NCBI GenBank assembly: GCA_029935255.1
Contig: JAOZKS010000110.1
Coordinates: 1 to 7,891 of the forward strand
Length of the DNA: 7,891 nucleotides
Direction: 5' to 3'
Origin: Pontiella sp.
GTDB lineage: Bacteria > Verrucomicrobiota > Kiritimatiellia > Kiritimatiellales > Pontiellaceae
Shown: piece after piece, positions 1-6,556 of the stretch
Layout: each line of letters opens with the position of its first letter
Numbering within the stretch: the first letter of the stretch is position 1
Notes under the pieces: generated by a model
Databases searched by the model: none
What the model saw: the letters and a program-made list of their open reading frames with translations, nothing else
Told to the model about the DNA's origin: nothing
Translations under genes and position numbers: made by a program

Positions 1-17
1 TGTTTCTTTGCGTTTAA

Positions 18-320
18 AACGCCCCTTATGTTCATGTTAATAATTCTAGACTCCTTAGCCCTCGCTTCACAAATTCAGATGTTCTGACGGTTAAAAATGC
101 GGCCGCGACTTTTTTCATTGCCGGCACAGGCGGACCAGCCTGTTACGAAGGCCGGGATATGGTTGCCGCACATAAGGGCATGAACATCAATGCCGAAGAG
201 TTTATGGCCGTACTTGATGATGCCCTTAACGCACTCGAAAAGAATAATATCGGTCCGCGGGAACAGGAGGAAGTCCTCTTTATTCTCCACAGCATGCGCA
301 AGGAAATCATGCTGGGCTGA
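18..320 (+). pseudogene. Group 1 truncated haemoglobin, 5'-truncated or interrupted remnant
   Basis: The open frame ending at the TGA at 318-320 aligns without gaps, from memory, to Mycobacterium tuberculosis HbN from its B10 tyrosine to near the C-terminus. Visible landmarks are Tyr (27-29, B10), Phe (66-68, CD1), the GGP turn (129-137), a YEGRDM stretch, and His (171-173) in AAHKGM, the proximal F8 haem ligand. The E11 position appears to be Ala rather than HbN's Gln, and E7 is Val. Globins of this class bind oxygen or NO in the cytoplasm. An in-frame TAA at 15-17 sits four codons before the B10 Tyr, so helix A and the start of helix B cannot be read in this frame. Frames 1 and 2 are open across bases 1-37, so a single frameshift (real, or an assembly error near the C-run at 22-25) could also explain the break. 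The only in-frame ATGs (159, 180 and later) would give a fragment without helices B-E. Family identity is fairly secure; whether it is a true pseudogene is not. Confidence 0.7.
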
Positions 321-388
321 GTTGCGGAAATCTCCTGTCGGCGAGCCCCTTGGAAATTGCGGAAGGATTCGCTATCGTCGGCCGCATC

Positions 389-1276
389 ATGCTGATTAAA
401 CAAACCCATCTCGTTCCTGCCGGTACAGACCCGATTCGATTGTCGGATTATGCGCGAGTTGCTTTCCCGTCGATTCCGTCGCGGAAGGGCGCTGCAAAGG
501 CGATTAAGCGCGATGAAATATGGATTAATGGTGCCCTTGCAAAAAGCGGCGACTGGGTGAGAACCGGACAGGTTCTTGAGTGGCGGGATTTGCAGCAGCG
601 CCCGCCGAAGGAATACCGCCTGCCGCTGGCGGTGGTGCTGGAAGATGAATATCTGGCGGTCATCCATAAGCCGCCGGGTATTGAGGTGAGCGGAAACAAA
701 TTCAAGACGATTGAAAATGCGCTGGCCGGGAGTCTCTCGCCCTCCACACTCCCGGATGCGCTACCTTGGCCGCGCCCGGTTCATCGGCTGGATTATTCCA
801 CCAGCGGCCTGTTGCTGGTGGCCAAGACCGCAGGCGCACAGGTTTTTCTGGGCCAACAGTTCGAGACGCGCAGTATTCATAAGCGGTATTGCGCCGTGGT
901 GATGGGAAAAGTGTTGGCCTCCGGGTTCGTTGATGAGCCAATCGGCGGCCTGCCTTCACGGAGCGAATACACCACGGTCCAAACCGTTTCTTCATTGCAG
1001 AGCGGCAACCTTTCGATGGTCGATTTATTTCCAGCCACGGGGAGAACGCACCAGCTGCGTATCCATATGGCCTCCATTGGGCACCCGATTGTCGGCGACC
1101 AAAAATATGGCGAGATTGGAAATGTGCTGAAAGGAAAGGGGCTGTTTCTCGCCGCCGTTGAACTGCGTTTCCCTCATCCGATGAATGGGCAGGAAACCGA
1201 GGTCGCCCTCCCTCCCCCGCCAAAATTTGAATCGTTGCTGCTGCGCGAACAACGGCGCTGGGAAAAGTTTAGCTAA
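389..1276 (+). CDS. RNA pseudouridine synthase, RluA family (S4 + PseudoU_synth_2)
   Basis: This 295-residue protein is predicted to isomerise uridine to pseudouridine in rRNA or tRNA; the exact target cannot be read from the sequence. Residues ~15-67 look like an S4 RNA-binding domain (basic AIKRDEIWING segment, then GDWVRTGQVLEW). The catalytic domain follows: EDEYLAVIHKPPGIEV at 85-100, VHRLDYSTSGLLLVAK with the catalytic Asp135, and GRTHQLRIHM from 218. All are standard RluA/RluC/RluD signatures, and the length is normal for an S4-bearing member. I chose the ATG at 389. An in-frame TTG at 350 would add 13 residues before the S4 region, but neither start has a clear ribosome-binding site. 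The gene lies 68 bp after the haemoglobin remnant, and its TAA (1274-1276) overlaps the stop codon of the convergent membrane-protein gene. No specific Rlu paralogue name is justified. Confidence 0.93.
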   Translation: MLIKQTHLVPAGTDPIRLSDYARVAFPSIPSRKGAAKAIKRDEIWINGALAKSGDWVRTGQVLEWRDLQQRPPKEYRLPLAVVLEDEYLAVIHKPPGIEVSGNKFKTIENALAGSLSPSTLPDALPWPRPVHRLDYSTSGLLLVAKTAGAQVFLGQQFETRSIHKRYCAVVMGKVLASGFVDEPIGGLPSRSEYTTVQTVSSLQSGNLSMVDLFPATGRTHQLRIHMASIGHPIVGDQKYGEIGNVLKGKGLFLAAVELRFPHPMNGQETEVALPPPPKFESLLLREQRRWEKFS

Positions 1277-2010
1277 TCCGTTTGTGCGTCAGCGGCTGGA
1301 GCGGCCTTTTCTTTATGGTGGTCGGCGAGGAGATCGTCGAGTTTCAGTCCGGTCAATTCGCTCAACGTGTTAAAGAGCTTGTTCATGACCCAGAGCATAA
1401 CAACCATGCAGGGAATGAGTATCACGATATGGCTGAGGCCGGTCATTTTTCCGAGCTCGGCGGTAAAAGCCTCGGACCCAGGCTCACTTTTCAATACGAC
1501 CTTGGCCAACGCATAGTTGAGGCCGGAGGAGAGGAACATGGAGGAAGCAAACCCCCAGGTAAGGCCGACGAGACGTTTCTCGAACACCGCTTCATTTCCT
1601 TTTTCCTTGAGTGCCTGCTTCAACCGCGCCACATCAAACAACGATTCGGTCATCATGATTTTCTTGATAAGCGGAAAGGGGGTCTTGAGAGAAATCACAA
1701 TGGCCAAGCCGAGTAGCAGAGGGATGGCGGCCTCTTTTATGGCAATGTATTCAGGAGGAAGTTTGAGGATTCCAAACACCCCGGTCAGCGTAACGCTGAC
1801 GACCCCGATGATGGACATAAAGTCTGCCTTGCGATCCTTGATCAGCGTCCGCAGTCCATATCCGATCGGAAAAAGAAGGCCAACGACCAACGCCCATACC
1901 GGCCCAAGATACTTTTCCTTGCTGAGGAAGGTCAGAATCACGACGGGTATAACGACGTTGATCAAAATGCTTATCAGCGGATTTTCCTGTTTGGTCTTTG
2001 CTACGCTCAT
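1273..2010 (-). CDS. VC0807-family multi-pass membrane protein
   Basis: This 245-residue protein of unknown biochemical role resembles the VC0807 family (a loosely transporter-like or septation-protein-A-like group), judged from overall pattern rather than a diagnostic motif. Hydrophobic segments that could span the inner membrane lie at about 11-30, 35-53, 64-83, 93-108, 146-165 and 201-222. A basic, charged loop occupies ~110-145 and a hydrophilic tail begins near 224 (LDDLLADHHKEKAAPAADAQ). No signal peptide is evident; the N-terminus is short and polar, then goes straight into the first helix. The ATG at 2010 is preferred because GGAG lies 5 bases upstream; the longer frame from a TTG at 2031 would contain that Shine-Dalgarno sequence inside the gene. 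The stop overlaps the stop of the convergent rluA-like gene. A substrate cannot be inferred. Confidence 0.75.
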   Translation of the reverse strand: MSVAKTKQENPLISILINVVIPVVILTFLSKEKYLGPVWALVVGLLFPIGYGLRTLIKDRKADFMSIIGVVSVTLTGVFGILKLPPEYIAIKEAAIPLLLGLAIVISLKTPFPLIKKIMMTESLFDVARLKQALKEKGNEAVFEKRLVGLTWGFASSMFLSSGLNYALAKVVLKSEPGSEAFTAELGKMTGLSHIVILIPCMVVMLWVMNKLFNTLSELTGLKLDDLLADHHKEKAAPAADAQTD

Positions 2011-2138
2011 ATCGTCTCCATAAAGGACCAACGTCTACCGTTGATTGGTCTTAAACACAACAGAAATCACGAAAGCAACGTCCCGGAGGTTGAAGAGAGG
2101 ACGGGTTATGAGGGGATGTTCATGCCCGTGGCAGGCAT

Positions 2139-2183
2139 AAAAAAAGGAACGGTGCATGGAAAAGAGGAGGAGAACCATACACC
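2139..2183 (-). terminator. Probable rho-independent terminator of the phosphatase operon
   Basis: Read on the minus strand, GGTGTATGG (2183-2175) can pair with CCATGCACC (2159-2151) as a 9-bp stem with one G-U wobble around a 15-nt loop. Five bases (GTTCC) and then a run of seven T (2145-2139) follow. The orientation fits termination of the leftward PAS-SpoIIE operon, whose stop is ~130 bp upstream. The spacer between stem and T-run and the large loop make it less than ideal. Confidence 0.5.
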
Positions 2184-2268
2184 GGCCCTAGTGAAACCCA
2201 AACCACAAGCTTCAATAATGAGACGTTTGTCAGAACGAAAATAAGGACACTTTTTTCTAAAACTTCCA

Positions 2269-2294
2269 ACCGGCCCCTTCGACTTCCCCGGCCA
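2269..2294. repeat. Perfect 12-nt mirror repeat
   Basis: ACCGGCCCCTTC at 2269-2280 is followed by GA and then by its exact mirror, CTTCCCCGGCCA, at 2283-2294. This is same-strand reversal, not an inverted repeat, so it does not form a long hairpin; only CCGG/GGCC cores can self-pair. It lies ~20-45 bp past the stop of the distal phosphatase gene. No function is known to me. Confidence 0.6.
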
Positions 2295-2315
2295 GGGTCC
2301 TTATACAGACGGATT

Positions 2316-3533
2316 CTAGTGTAGTAGATAACGGAGTTGGAAGCCAACCAGACAAACATCATCTGTAAACGTGTTGTGATGTGCAAATGCCACCGCGTCG
2401 GCTTCCAGACTTTGGAAGACCTCCGCTAATGGATCACCAACCAGACTCTGTGCGGAATCGAGAAGTCGTTTCTCTCCGTAGGGATCTCCAACCCTGTTCT
2501 CTACGGTGTAGAGCCCGTCGGTGTAGAGAACAACGGAATCACCGGGGCAGACCGTGCACTCGATCGTGGGATACGAAATATCATTCTCAACGGCCAAGGC
2601 TGGCCCGCGAAACTCTCGGTTTTCACAAAGCCACCGAGCCCCGTTTCGCTGACTGACGCAGATGGGAAGCGGGTGGCTGGCGCTGGCCAGGCACACCTTG
2701 CCTGTCGAGAGATCGAGCACAAGGTAGCATGCCGAAATGTCGAGCAGCATTTGGTCATGGCGAAGCAACGGAACCAGCAGTTCGTTCATTCGCGAGAGGT
2801 ATGCCCCGGGCTCGAGCCCCAGAGGGGCAATCTCCTGCACAATGCTGCGGATCAGTGCTGTGCCGAGAGCGGACCGAACTCCGAGGCCACTTACATCGCA
2901 CTGGAAAATGCCGACTTTGGTGGCCGAGAGGCGGTGGATGGAGCAGAAATCACCTGTGACCTTGCTGCACAAAGTAAAGTGATGAAGGAACTCCACGCAA
3001 CGTTCTTCGGAGGCGGCTCCCGAGGGGAAAACTGGGTAATTGGAAGAGAAAAAGGCTTTCTGCAGCCCGCCGGCCATAGCCATGTCGTCCTTGATTTCCT
3101 CAAGGATCTCCCGCATTTCGGCGGCGTAGCGCTGCGCACGAAGCTCGGCCTCCTTGCGCTTTGTGATGTCGCGAGAGATCCCGAAGGTGCCAATAATCTT
3201 CCCGTCTCTGTTCTTCAGCGGCATCTTGGTGGTGGAAACCCAGGTCGCGCTGCCATCCGGCCAGGTTTCCTTTTCTTCAATGCTGTCAAGCGGCTCGCCG
3301 GTTTCGATAATCCGCTGCTCATCGGCAAAGGCCTGTTCGGCATGCTCTTTTGAAAAAACATCGAAATCGGTTCTTCCCTTGACGGCCTCGGCCGAGGCCC
3401 AGCCGTGTTTCTCAAAACAGGATTGGTTAACCATGATGAACCGAGACTGGAGATCCTTAAAGTAGATGGCATCGGACAACGTATCCATCAGGGTGCGAAG
3501 TAAAAACCCGGAGTTGAGTGTGTCAGGAAGCAT
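2316..3533 (-). CDS. PAS domain + SpoIIE-type PP2C serine phosphatase, distal paralogue with altered signature
   Basis: A 405-residue soluble regulator. Residues ~10-130 form a PAS/PAC sensor (DAIYFKDLQSRFIMVN, then the PAC end GTFGISRDIT). Residues ~125-160 are a charged, probably helical linker ending in AGGLQKAFF. Residues ~165-400 form a SpoIIE/RsbU-like PP2C domain. Metal-site acids look intact: Asp195 (TGDF), Asp213 (DVSG), Asp339 (YTDG) and Asp391-Asp392. Several otherwise typical positions differ: DVxGHG reads DVSGLG (Leu217), NAGH reads SASH (284-287), and the Glu after YTDGLY is Thr343. Such enzymes usually dephosphorylate phospho-Ser/Thr on STAS anti-anti-sigma proteins; that target is inference here. 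The ATG at 3533 lies inside the 3' end of the upstream paralogue (11-base overlap), with AGGGAG 7 bases upstream, so translational coupling is likely. Activity may be reduced or specialised; the frame is fully open, so it does not look like a pseudogene. Confidence 0.9.
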   Translation of the reverse strand: MLPDTLNSGFLLRTLMDTLSDAIYFKDLQSRFIMVNQSCFEKHGWASAEAVKGRTDFDVFSKEHAEQAFADEQRIIETGEPLDSIEEKETWPDGSATWVSTTKMPLKNRDGKIIGTFGISRDITKRKEAELRAQRYAAEMREILEEIKDDMAMAGGLQKAFFSSNYPVFPSGAASEERCVEFLHHFTLCSKVTGDFCSIHRLSATKVGIFQCDVSGLGVRSALGTALIRSIVQEIAPLGLEPGAYLSRMNELLVPLLRHDQMLLDISACYLVLDLSTGKVCLASASHPLPICVSQRNGARWLCENREFRGPALAVENDISYPTIECTVCPGDSVVLYTDGLYTVENRVGDPYGEKRLLDSAQSLVGDPLAEVFQSLEADAVAFAHHNTFTDDVCLVGFQLRYLLH

Positions 3534-4761
3534 GAGCGGACTCCCTTATCGGCTTGCGGAATGTGAACCCGACCAGACAGACATCGTCGTCAAACCCTTC
3601 GGAATGGGTGAACTCGCATGCGGTGTTGATCAATGCCGGGAAGAGCTCTTCCAACGGCAGGTCCACATACCGGCGAGCAGCGTCGAGCAGCTGGGCTTCG
3701 CCAAACTCCTCACCATCCGGGCCGACGACCTCGTAGAGCCCATCGGTATACATGACCACCGAATCGCCCGGCTGGAGTTGTTTTTCGAGCACCGGGAATT
3801 TCGCATCCTCGGCAATCGCCAAAGCAGGGCCGCGCAGGGAATCGTCATCCATCAACCATTTTGCTTTATTTTCCACGCTCTGGAACTGCAAAGGAACCGG
3901 ATGTCCCGCATTGGCCAGACGAACCTTGCCCGTGGCGGCATCGAAAATCATGTAGCAGGCCGTGGCATAGAGGAATACATCATCTTGGCGCAAGATCGGG
4001 AGGAGCAGCTCGTTCATCCGCATAAGAAATGCCCCGGGATCGGTTTCGAGCATGGAAATCTCCTCGACCATCGCATAGATGAGGGCGGTACCCAATGCCG
4101 CGCGAACCCCGTGCCCCATCACATCGCACAGGAAGATGCCGGACTCGGCTTCGGACAACCGGAGAACGGCGCAGAAATCGCCGCTAACCATTCCGCTGGC
4201 ATGATAGAGGTGGTGGAACCCAACACAACTTTCATCGGCCGAGGCGGTGGAGGGAAAGCAAGGGTAGGTTCGTGGAAAAAAGGTTTTTTGAAGCTCCGCA
4301 GCCATGCGGACATCCTCCTCCATCTCCTCTTTGATGCTCCTCACCTGCTCAGCATAATAGGCGGCACGCAGCTCGGCCTCCTTGTGTTCGGTGATATCGC
4401 GCGAAACACCAAACGTCCCGACGATGTTTCCGTCCTGATCCTCCAGTGGCATTTTGGTGGTGGAAACCCAAAGCATTTCCCCATCCTGCCGGGTCTCTTG
4501 CTCCTCGACTCCTTCGAGGGGTTTGCCGGAGGTGATGATGTCCAGCTCGGTTTCGCGCATGTGGAACGCGTCTTCTTCTGTATATCGGTCGAAGTCCGAG
4601 GTTCCAATAGCATCCGCCGGATGACTGAACCCCTGCCACGTGGCGGCCGCCTTGTTCATCATGATGAAGCGGGATTGTCGATCCTTGAAATAGATCATGT
4701 CCCTCATGTTATCCATGAGGTTTTCCAGCAAAAAATCAGTATCATGCGATTCGTCGGACAT
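3523..4761 (-). CDS. PAS domain + SpoIIE-type PP2C serine phosphatase, proximal paralogue with canonical signature
   Basis: A 412-residue soluble sensor-phosphatase and the first gene of the leftward operon. PAS/PAC occupies ~10-130 (DMIYFKDRQSRFIMMN to GTFGVSRDIT). A helical linker runs ~125-160, ending in AELQKTFFPRTYP, which resembles the usual entry to SpoIIE domains. The PP2C domain carries SGDF (Asp195), DVMGHG (213-218), LANAGHP (284-287 core), YTDGLYE (Asp340, Glu344) and a terminal DDDVCLV (391-393). These are the expected Mn/Mg-binding and signature positions for RsbU/SpoIIE-like phosphatases, which normally act on STAS proteins in partner-switching cascades. No such partner gene is adjacent. 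It aligns to the downstream paralogue almost without gaps, at roughly half identity by eye. The ATG at 4761 is chosen because GGAG lies 5 bases upstream; a longer in-frame extension to 4935 would overlap slyX head-on. There are no membrane segments. Confidence 0.92.
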   Translation of the reverse strand: MSDESHDTDFLLENLMDNMRDMIYFKDRQSRFIMMNKAAATWQGFSHPADAIGTSDFDRYTEEDAFHMRETELDIITSGKPLEGVEEQETRQDGEMLWVSTTKMPLEDQDGNIVGTFGVSRDITEHKEAELRAAYYAEQVRSIKEEMEEDVRMAAELQKTFFPRTYPCFPSTASADESCVGFHHLYHASGMVSGDFCAVLRLSEAESGIFLCDVMGHGVRAALGTALIYAMVEEISMLETDPGAFLMRMNELLLPILRQDDVFLYATACYMIFDAATGKVRLANAGHPVPLQFQSVENKAKWLMDDDSLRGPALAIAEDAKFPVLEKQLQPGDSVVMYTDGLYEVVGPDGEEFGEAQLLDAARRYVDLPLEELFPALINTACEFTHSEGFDDDVCLVGFTFRKPIRESAHAS

Positions 4762-4867
4762 TGGGTCTCCAAAGCTGATCACATAGTTAGGGCAATCTAC
4801 GGCTTCCTTCAACGCAAAAACCAACGAAACCACTCTCCTTTTTCGAACAATCTGATACCTTGCAGCC
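4762..4867. promoter_or_regulatory. Divergent intergenic region between the phosphatase operon and slyX
   Basis: This 106-bp stretch separates the divergent starts at 4761 (-) and 4868 (+), so promoters for both directions should lie in or near it. It contains the GGAG ribosome-binding site for the leftward gene. No strong sigma70-type -35/-10 pair or sigma54 GG-N10-GC element stands out on either strand. The regulatory call rests on gene orientation alone. Confidence 0.4.
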
Positions 4868-5065
4868 ATGAATGAACGTATCAATAAACTCGAAACCCTT
4901 TCGGCCATGCAGGACAAAATCGTTGCCGATCTCAATCAGGAAATCTTTAAACAGCAACAGGACATGGCCCGATTGCAGCGGCGGATCGACGCACTTGAAA
5001 AGAAAATGGCCGAACGAGCCGCCCCGGAGCAAATCGCCGGAAACGAAAAACCGCCCCACTACTGA
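4868..5065 (+). CDS. slyX: SlyX family coiled-coil protein
   Basis: A 65-residue protein matching SlyX, a small family of unknown molecular function (72 residues in Escherichia coli). Residues ~3-50 are highly charged and heptad-like (INKLETLSAMQDKIVADLNQ, then MARLQRRIDALEKKMAE), predicting a coiled coil. The C-terminus ends in KPPHY, matching the characteristic PPHY end of SlyX proteins, which is the strongest family evidence. No signal peptide or membrane segment is seen. The ATG at 4868 has no obvious Shine-Dalgarno sequence. The gene diverges from the phosphatase operon and lies 66 bp upstream of pyk in the same direction, so co-transcription with pyk is possible. No terminator stem precedes the short T-run at 5066-5071. 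Confidence 0.88.
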   Translation: MNERINKLETLSAMQDKIVADLNQEIFKQQQDMARLQRRIDALEKKMAERAAPEQIAGNEKPPHY

Positions 5066-5087
5066 TTTTTTGATTCAAGGCTAGTCC

Positions 5088-5135
5088 ATGGCGCATAAAC
5101 TGTTAAAACCCGCCTTCAAGAAAAGGAACCCATGA
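5088..5135 (+). other. Possible 15-codon leader ORF overlapping the pyk start
   Basis: ATG at 5088 opens a 15-codon frame (MAHKLLKPAFKKRNP) whose TGA at 5133-5135 overlaps the pyk ATG at 5132-5134 in an ATGA arrangement. AAGG at 5077-5080 sits 7 bases upstream, a plausible ribosome-binding site. The peptide is basic, with no run of one amino acid as in classic attenuators. It could be a translational-coupling leader or chance; I lean towards chance without comparative data. Confidence 0.2.
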
Positions 5136-6547
5136 ATAGCAAACAGACCAAAATCATCTGCACCATTGCCGGAAGCCGCTGCGAAATCGAATTTGTTCAG
5201 CACCTCATCGATAACGGCATGAACATGGCCCGGCTCAATACCGCGCACATCACCACGGAAGAAGCCGACACCATTATTGCCAATATTCGTTCGGTCTCCG
5301 GCCGAACCGGCATCCTCATCGACACCAAAGGGCCCGAGGTACGTACTTGCGAAATTGCCGAAACCCTCGAACTCAAAACAGGCGACACGGTGCATGTCGC
5401 CGCAGACCACATCCCGGATTCCGGCTTCCAGGTCAGCTATGAAGGCTTCGTGGAAGAGGTTTCCATCGGCAGCCATATCCTCATCGACGACGGCGAGATC
5501 CAGCTCTCCGTCATCGACAAAACCGACTCCGAACTCATCTGCACCGCCACCAACGATGGCTCCATCCAGAATCGCAAAAGCGTCAACGTCCCCAACACCA
5601 CGCTCAACATGCCCGCGCTCACCGAAAAGGATGCCCGCTTCATCGAATGGGCCACCCGCTCCAACGTCGAGTTCATCGCCCACTCCTTCGTCCGCAACCG
5701 CGATGATGTCATGGCGGTCCAAAGCATTCTCGACATGCACAAGAGCCCCATCAAAATCATCGCCAAGATCGAAAATCGCGAGGGAGTCGACAACCTCGAC
5801 TCCATCCTCGACGTGGCCTACGGGGTCATGATTGCCCGTGGCGACCTCGGCATCGAGATCCCCGCCGAAGAAGTTCCCATCATCCAAAAGCAAATCATCC
5901 GGACCTGCATCCGTCGCGTCAAACCCGTCATCACCGCCACCCAGATGTTGCATACGATGATCGACAACCCGCGCCCCACCCGCGCCGAGGTCTCCGATGT
6001 CGCCAACGCTATTTACGACGGCACCGATGCCGTCATGCTTAGCGGTGAAACCGCCTATGGAAAATACCCCGCCGAAGCCGTCCAAACCATGGCCGACATC
6101 GCCCGCAACGTCGAAGCGCATAAGAACACCATCGACTACAAATTACCCGTCTTCCAACAAGAAGAAAAACTCATGTCGCGCAACCACCTCGCTAAAGCGG
6201 CAGTATCCATCGCCATCTCAATCCCGGCCCATGCCATCATCACAAGCACCAAATCCGGCGATACCGCTCAAATCTGCGCGTCCTACCGAGGAAACACCCC
6301 CATCTTTGCCCTATCGGAAAGCAATCGTACCGTCCGCGAATTATCCCTCAGCTACGGCGTACACGCCGAGCAGGTCGACATTCCGCAGACCACCGACACC
6401 CTCGTGAAAACCTGCCTGCGCACGTTGCTCGACCAAGGCAGGATTGATCTCGAAGACCTGATTGTCTTCATCGGCGGCGGGCACATCTACTCCGCCCACA
6501 CCAACTTTCTCCAGGTCGATACCCCCGCCGTTCTCCTTAAGAAATAA
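5132..6547 (+). CDS. pyk: Pyruvate kinase
   Basis: A 471-residue cytosolic glycolytic enzyme converting phosphoenolpyruvate and ADP to pyruvate and ATP. Recognised parts: N-terminal barrel start KIICTIAGSR (7-16); RLNTAH (34-39); DTKGPEVRT (64-72); a lid-like B domain ~73-165; IIAKIENREG with the catalytic Lys212; ARGDLGIEIP with metal ligand Asp238; ATQML with Thr270; NPRPTRAEVSDVANA; DGTDAVMLSGETA; and a C-terminal domain ending near IGGGHIYSAHTN. Length is normal for bacterial PykF-type enzymes. Two N-terminal signatures differ from textbook enzymes: CTIGPAS reads CTIAGSR, and NFSHG reads NTAHI, replacing the Ser that contributes to the potassium site. I recall a similar MNTAH variant in Bacteroidota enzymes. 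Glu69 of the KGPE motif, usually linked to potassium dependence, is kept. The start has AAGGA 4 bases upstream. Third codon positions are strongly C-biased, as in a highly expressed gene. Confidence 0.96.
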   Translation: MNSKQTKIICTIAGSRCEIEFVQHLIDNGMNMARLNTAHITTEEADTIIANIRSVSGRTGILIDTKGPEVRTCEIAETLELKTGDTVHVAADHIPDSGFQVSYEGFVEEVSIGSHILIDDGEIQLSVIDKTDSELICTATNDGSIQNRKSVNVPNTTLNMPALTEKDARFIEWATRSNVEFIAHSFVRNRDDVMAVQSILDMHKSPIKIIAKIENREGVDNLDSILDVAYGVMIARGDLGIEIPAEEVPIIQKQIIRTCIRRVKPVITATQMLHTMIDNPRPTRAEVSDVANAIYDGTDAVMLSGETAYGKYPAEAVQTMADIARNVEAHKNTIDYKLPVFQQEEKLMSRNHLAKAAVSIAISIPAHAIITSTKSGDTAQICASYRGNTPIFALSESNRTVRELSLSYGVHAEQVDIPQTTDTLVKTCLRTLLDQGRIDLEDLIVFIGGGHIYSAHTNFLQVDTPAVLLKK

Positions 6548-6556
6548 CCCGCGCAA

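Larger units (their letters stand above)
2011..2315. other. Intergenic region between the VC0807-type gene and the phosphatase operon
   Basis: About 305 bp without a credible gene. It must hold the promoter of the leftward membrane-protein gene and the 3' end of the leftward phosphatase operon. A terminator-like hairpin lies at 2139-2183 and a perfect mirror repeat at 2269-2294. A 67-codon plus-strand frame at 2041-2244 has low-complexity, charged content with no recognisable domain and looks fortuitous. I could not pick a convincing -35/-10 pair for the leftward promoter. Confidence 0.6.

Noticed and set aside
2122..2138. Small hairpin ATGCC-7-GGCAT next to an A-run
   Set aside because: On the plus strand it is followed by A, not T. 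On the minus strand the T-run comes before it. So it is not a terminator by itself.
2041..2244. 67-codon plus-strand frame in the largest intergenic gap
   Set aside because: No family resemblance, no good ribosome-binding site, and it runs through the putative terminator hairpin of the opposite strand.
3466..4875. 469-codon plus-strand open frame opposite the proximal phosphatase
   Set aside because: The complementary strand encodes a complete PAS-SpoIIE protein with all motifs. The antisense translation has no recognisable domain and mirrors the codon structure of the real gene.
4762..4935. N-terminal extension of the proximal phosphatase to an in-frame start at 4935
   Set aside because: It would overlap slyX on the opposite strand and has no PAS-family counterpart, whereas the ATG at 4761 has a well-spaced GGAG.
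5081..6121. 346-codon minus-strand frame opposite pyk, rich in Gly, Asp and Val
   Set aside because: Its composition is what the antisense of C-ending Asp, Ile and Ala codons gives. Pyruvate kinase on the plus strand is unambiguous.
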